Positions 63,854 to 64,000 of a DNA stretch of 64,000 bases are shown piece after piece. The position numbers and the translations under genes were made by a program. This stretch comes from Gracilibacillus ureilyticus (GTDB lineage Bacteria > Bacillota > Bacilli > Bacillales > Amphibacillaceae): contig NZ_FOGL01000001.1 in NCBI RefSeq assembly GCF_900111195.1, positions 186,001 to 250,000 of the forward strand, read 5' to 3'. A model generated the notes under the pieces. It was not told the DNA's origin, made no database searches, and saw only the letters and a program-made list of their open reading frames with translations. The first letter of the stretch is position 1, and every line of letters starts with the position of its first letter.

Positions 63854-64000
63854 TATTTTTTACTGGAAATGCCCTCTCCCCATTTTGTAGCCTTAGCACT
63901 CCATTCTACTCCCTCCATAATCCCCCCTTTCTTTTCCTTTGTTTAAAAATTACTTGCTCAATCAGTTTCAGACCAATCAACCTGTAGCTCAAGGAAATAG
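63854..64000. other. Non-coding end of window
   Basis: C-rich and T-rich sequence without an obvious gene, promoter or hairpin. Confidence 0.4.

Noticed and set aside
1-64000. CRISPR arrays, tRNA or rRNA genes
   Set aside because: No regularly spaced repeat-spacer pattern and no tRNA or rRNA signature was seen on either strand.

Overview
The window looks like a low-GC Bacillaceae chromosome. From about 12.7 kb on, the order of conserved genes follows the Bacillus subtilis yneF-ccdA-yneK-citB-yneN-yneP-yneQ-plsY-yneT-parE-parC block. It continues with the dynA/ypcP pair, a his operon, gltC-gltAB, proBA behind a proline-type T-box, ppaC and ilvA. The genus cannot be proved from the sequence. 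An Oceanobacillus/Gracilibacillus/Virgibacillus-like relative is my inference.

Region 1 (1-about 12.7 kb) is an accessory island. It opens with the C-terminal end of a tyrosine recombinase cut by the window edge. A replication-type DNA-binding protein follows, then an Xre repressor with a three-site operator and several small orphan genes. Next come a decayed small gene and a complete IS3-family element. The core is a P4-type primase/helicase protein followed by a 377-bp non-coding tract of iterated repeats, which could be a replication origin. The island ends with an orphan protein, a serine recombinase with repeat-rich upstream DNA, a membrane-anchored PD-(D/E)XK-like nuclease, a lipoprotein and more small genes. 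Its right limit lies just before a degraded copy of yneF. It most resembles an integrated plasmid, ICE or phage satellite.

Region 2 (12.7-30 kb) is core chromosome: CcdA, an orphan MrpB-like subunit, YneK, a soluble PAS histidine kinase, aconitase, a thioredoxin-like protein, a tandem AAA+ protein of SpoVK type, a thioesterase, YneQ, YidD, GTP cyclohydrolase IB, PlsY, a CoA-binding protein and topoisomerase IV (ParE, ParC).

Region 3 (30-43 kb) holds the two-headed dynamin DynA, histidinol phosphatase HisJ and the tightly overlapping operon hisZ-hisG-hisD-hisB-hisH-hisF-hisIE. The usual hisA between hisH and hisF is absent. A HAD phosphatase, MsrA and a YpcP 5'-3' exonuclease follow.

Region 4 (43-60 kb) is nitrogen and amino-acid metabolism: gltC divergent from gltA-gltB, a HEPN-like/CBS protein, ilvE, T-box-proB-proA, ppaC, a GH42 beta-galactosidase and ilvA. 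An AraC-type regulator ends the region.

Region 5 (60.4-64 kb) is a metal-related cluster. It has a CopZ-like metallochaperone and a heavy-metal P-type ATPase broken by both a nonsense codon and a frameshift. Two tandem perfect hairpins precede a Crp/Fnr regulator with a Cys/His-rich N-terminus. No tRNA, rRNA or CRISPR array was recognised.
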